NCBI GenBank assembly: GCA_034698045.1
Contig: JAQGAU010000961.1
Span: 1-22,348, forward strand
DNA length: 22,348 nucleotides
Source: Paramacrobiotus richtersi
Lineage: Eukaryota > Tardigrada > Eutardigrada > Parachela > Macrobiotidae
Direction: 5' to 3'
Shown piece by piece: positions 19,701 to 22,348 of the stretch (positions are counted from its first letter, which is position 1; the number at the start of each line of letters is the position of its first letter). Under the pieces are notes generated by a model. It was not told the origin of the DNA, did no database searches, and saw nothing but the letters and a program-made list of their open reading frames with translations. Both the position numbers and the translations under genes were made by a program.

Positions 19701-21543
19701 CTGGGACTGACGGCGAAACGGCTACAGACAGTCCAGGAAGAGATTATTGCAGAACTGGTTCAAGATGGACAAAGGTAAAGTTTTTCTTTCCTGATCACGA
19801 CCAGAAATGTTTGTTTATGTGTAAATTTGTTACCGCAGACCGGGCTCGCTTAGGAATTTTCTGGAATATCTCGTTGAACAAGGTGTTGCGGATCCAAGTG
19901 TTCATACTCGTTTAGTCAAATTATATGTCGAATGGAAACAGCTGGAAAAGCTGTATCCATTTCTGAGGTAATTAATTTTATTTTTATTTATTTCTTGTAC
20001 AGGTTGTTTAACATACGTACTAACATCCATATGTTTTTTGAGAACGCTGGATGAACTTCGATGAACCTTGTTTCCTCGTTATATGTGCGGTCACATAATC
20101 CGCTGGTTATTATTTCAGAAAAAGCAAACTTTACGATGCAGTTGATGTTGGACGATGGTGTGAAGAACGCGGTGCGGATGATGGCTTTATAGCGTTGACA
20201 GTCTATGAGGAACGAAATCTTAATGAGGATTTCATCCGGGTATATAGTACTGGACATTCCGAATATTCATAGTCGACGTTATAGTCATTTCTCTGCGTTT
20301 AGCTTAGTGGTAAGCTGGGTTCATACCGACGTCAGCTGAGTCATTTGATCAAGTCGAAAAGCCAGCGCCTTTGGGAGAAAGTTCTAAGTCCCGAGAATCC
20401 ATCCCGCCTGGACCTTCTGACCACTATGCTGGAACAGACCGAGACCAACGAAAACAGCATCTACGATAACTTTGAAGAAGTATCGGTACTCATTCAAGTC
20501 CTTGCACAAACTGATCTGATATCGGAAACGCAGGCATTCATTCGGAAATTGTTCGGCAAAAAGTACAGCAGTAGTCAAATACAGTAAGTGTTCGGAGTGA
20601 TTCATTTTTCTGGTGAGTTGGTTATTTAATTTTGTACCTAATTTCAGGGATTTGCAGCTTTGGTCTGTCCGGTCTCTTTTGAAGAGTGGTCTCTCCGAAG
20701 ACAATCTGGAAGAGTTTTTTGGTGATCAGTTCTACACTTATGATCCCGTGTTAGTTGGAGCCGCGTTGGTTGAAGCTGGGTACCTACGTTTTGCCAAGAA
20801 GATTTATATTAAGGGAAAATGTTGGAAGGAAGCAGCACAAGTGGGTCGATATGGCGAATTAAACACCGACAACATTTTTCACGCTGTCTGTGTTTTTTAG
20901 CTGTCTCACCAAGAGATTGGTGCCATGAAAGCGTCGGGTGATTCTGGCCAACATCAGGAACTATTAGCCAGTGCTGGAAACATTTGTTTGAAAAACGGCG
21001 AATTAAGTACTGCACTGCAGTATTTTCTGGATGCCAGATGCTTTACACACTACCAAGAAGTCTGCTCTTTGGTGCATTCCGATGACGCTTTCAGTGAGCC
21101 AGTTTTACGCATTACAACGTAGTTTATTGATTTATTGGGATCTTTTTGTCCTTGTTCTTAGGCGAATGGAACCTGTTGATTTGTTATCTTGAGGGCGCCA
21201 ATCCAACAGCGAAAGACTCTTGTGCCAGCGTGACCCTGGCTCTCGCATACGGGAAAACAAACCGCTTGAAGGATTTGAACAAACTGTGTAAGTTCATTGA
21301 CACCTTGTGCACGCACGTGCCTATCTGGACATCATCATTGATTTTATAGTTACCAGCGGCGGCGGCGAGCAACGCACTCAACAAGATGCCAACATTTGTC
21401 GCATATGCGAAGATGTCCCGAAGAACATAACCTTCGCTCCTTGTGGCCACATGGCGACTTGTGAAGGATGCTCCAAACAGCTGAAGGATTGTCCCATTTG
21501 TCGTCGTCCGATCGAAATGAAAATCAAAACGTATAATGCCTAA
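16784..21543 (+). CDS. Clathrin heavy chain-RING chimeric protein, copy 2 (putative E3 ubiquitin ligase)
   Basis: Sixteen exons, 1035 residues: 16784-16828, 17170-17407, 17652-17929, 17983-18273, 18348-18533, 18677-19034, 19122-19192, 19269-19508, 19611-19774, 19839-19967, 20119-20239, 20303-20583, 20648-20840, 20901-21093, 21162-21287, 21350-21543. Against copy 1, all phases agree. Only exons 4 (minus four codons), 9 (minus one) and 11 (plus two) differ in length. The architecture is the same: beta-propeller (MTSDRYVTVCDQ, TKMGYVHLFDY), short linker (ENIIPVLFE, close to ENIIPYI of clathrin), leg repeats (YIKVALKTGQM, GRWCEERG, NFEEVSVL, AYGKTNRLKDL) and a final-exon RING with all eight zinc ligands. 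From the residue before the first RING cysteine to the C terminus the copies differ at 9 of 49 positions, and none of these is a zinc ligand. Coding conservation with diverged introns suggests purifying selection on both copies. The same exon 2 acceptor (GAG at 17169) is needed as in copy 1. The E3 role is inferred from the RING; the coat or adaptor link is inferred from the clathrin part. Confidence 0.88.
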
Positions 21544-22348
21544 TACTGTATTGGCAGTGTTAGCACTTTTTTCTGAGCACATCATGGGCGTTTTTCATCT
21601 TTCATTTTTTTGATGCGTTTCATTTTTAAATAAAAAAAGTGTACACTTGATGTTATCGAGAAGATTCTAGTTTTGATGGTGATTACGGATATTGTCAGTA
21701 ATTTCATTCAGTACATGTAGTCAGCTGAATTATTGTTCTATCTGAATCTTGTGTTTTTTAAGCGATGTTGCTTTATTTTGGGCGCGTGGTCGAATAAACA
21801 GCGGTTATTTTAGAAATAACTTGGTACCGTTGAATAAATAAATGGTGATTCTCAATCGTGTTATGGCAGTCAGAATGACACTCCGTTGTATGTTCAGAAA
21901 ATTACCTTGCCATGTATCCGTTACAGGATTACAAAATATGTGTCAGATCCAGAGCTGCTTATTTATGATGGACTGTTACGAATTCATATAGCCACGTGAC
22001 ACGGCTACAGAATTTTTAAATTTTCCTTCTTTCGCTAACTGCAGGGCAAGCCGTTCAAAAACGGGACTTTTTTATACATTTTTAACCACTATTCAGGGAT
22101 ACTACATTACCATTATTCGATACTACATGCAAACAGATAACGAATTAGGCACCGTAATCCGGATTACACTCTGAAACAAAAAAGCAATGACAATATAATT
22201 CGTTGATTATGCAACGATAATAATATACGATTAGAGTTCACGGTATAATAACCGAAAAGAATAAATACACAATCGTAAGAACACAACATTAACTATCTGC
22301 AAAATCAGTCTGCAGACTCTTAGGAACTCTAGACCACAGAAATTGGTT
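21544..22348. other. 3' flank of clathrin-RING copy 2 and right edge
   Basis: No coding exon is recognised. The stretch is the 3' untranslated region and then the right part of duplication copy 2, similar to sequence around 15430-15705 in copy 1. Confidence 0.5.
21629..21634 (+). terminator. Possible poly(A) signal of clathrin-RING copy 2
   Basis: AATAAA occurs 86 bases after the stop codon, followed by an A-run and GT-rich sequence, a normal arrangement for 3' end formation. Confidence 0.5.

Larger units (their letters stand above)
16140..22270 (+). repeat. Tandem segmental duplication, copy 2
   Basis: The second unit of the duplication lies head-to-tail with copy 1. Coding exons match in number, phase and almost exactly in length. 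Most introns in the 5' half no longer align by eye, while the last introns do, especially intron 15. The duplication is therefore not recent, unless the 3' end was homogenised by gene conversion. Confidence 0.8.

Noticed and set aside
10089-21543. Clathrin-RING genes as VPS11, VPS18, VPS41 or VPS8 (HOPS/CORVET subunits, which also end in a RING)
   Set aside because: The propeller and leg segments match clathrin heavy chain block by block (TKMGYVHLFDY, YIKVALKTGQM, GRWCEERG, EEVSVL, KTNRL). The RING is IAP-like C3HC4, not the RING-H2 of those subunits.
21184-21585. 133-codon antisense frame over the last exons of copy 2 (a similar one lies over copy 1 at 14423-14719)
   Set aside because: These are shadows of the conserved coding exons on the other strand and lack independent splice or start signals.

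Overview
The window is eukaryotic, almost certainly from a compact-genome invertebrate animal. Every multi-exon gene has GT-AG introns, many only about 50-65 bases long. The recognisable proteins (EMC6, isopentenyl-diphosphate isomerase, a ZSWIM2-like SWIM/RING protein, clathrin heavy chain) are metazoan in character. The phylum cannot be fixed from sequence alone; a tardigrade-like or small arthropod genome would fit. There are no bacterial operons, CRISPR arrays, tRNAs or rRNAs. All exon models were assembled by hand from reading frame, splice-site sequence and family conservation.

Left part (1-8745). EMC6 lies on the minus strand (1094-1429). About 1 kb away and divergent from it is IDI1 on the plus strand (2438-3920, four exons), with a mitochondrial-type leader in exon 1. 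It converges on a four-exon minus-strand gene (5627-4088) whose spliced product carries a SWIM zinc motif followed by a RING. This is ZSWIM2-like but lacks the ZZ and second RING of the vertebrate protein. Next, also on minus, are a single-pass membrane protein of unrecognised family with a cysteine-rich domain (7411-6213) and a helical protein of unrecognised family (8745-7885). A phase-compatible splice between these two suggests they may be one 610-residue protein.

Right part (about 9520-22270). An approximately 6.2 kb segment is tandemly duplicated on the plus strand. Each copy carries a 16-exon gene whose exon phases are identical and whose exon lengths are nearly identical between copies. 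Both are open throughout (1038 and 1035 residues). The protein is a rearranged clathrin heavy chain. It keeps the N-terminal beta-propeller, lacks the stretch equivalent to the ankle and early distal leg, and keeps later leg (CHCR) repeats. It stops in the proximal leg before the light-chain-binding and trimerisation regions. A C-terminal IAP/MDM2-style C3HC4 RING finger follows, encoded by its own last exon. I know of no described clathrin-RING chimera, and this is the outstanding feature of the window. The likely reading is a membrane-coat or adaptor-binding module turned into a putative E3 ubiquitin ligase. Retention of the last intron, which is unusually conserved between copies, would give a RING-less isoform with its own short tail.

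Other points: the upstream region of both clathrin-RING genes has two stem-loops conserved between copies, one with a compensatory base-pair change. The intergenic stretches also hold a few perfect inverted repeats and simple repeats.
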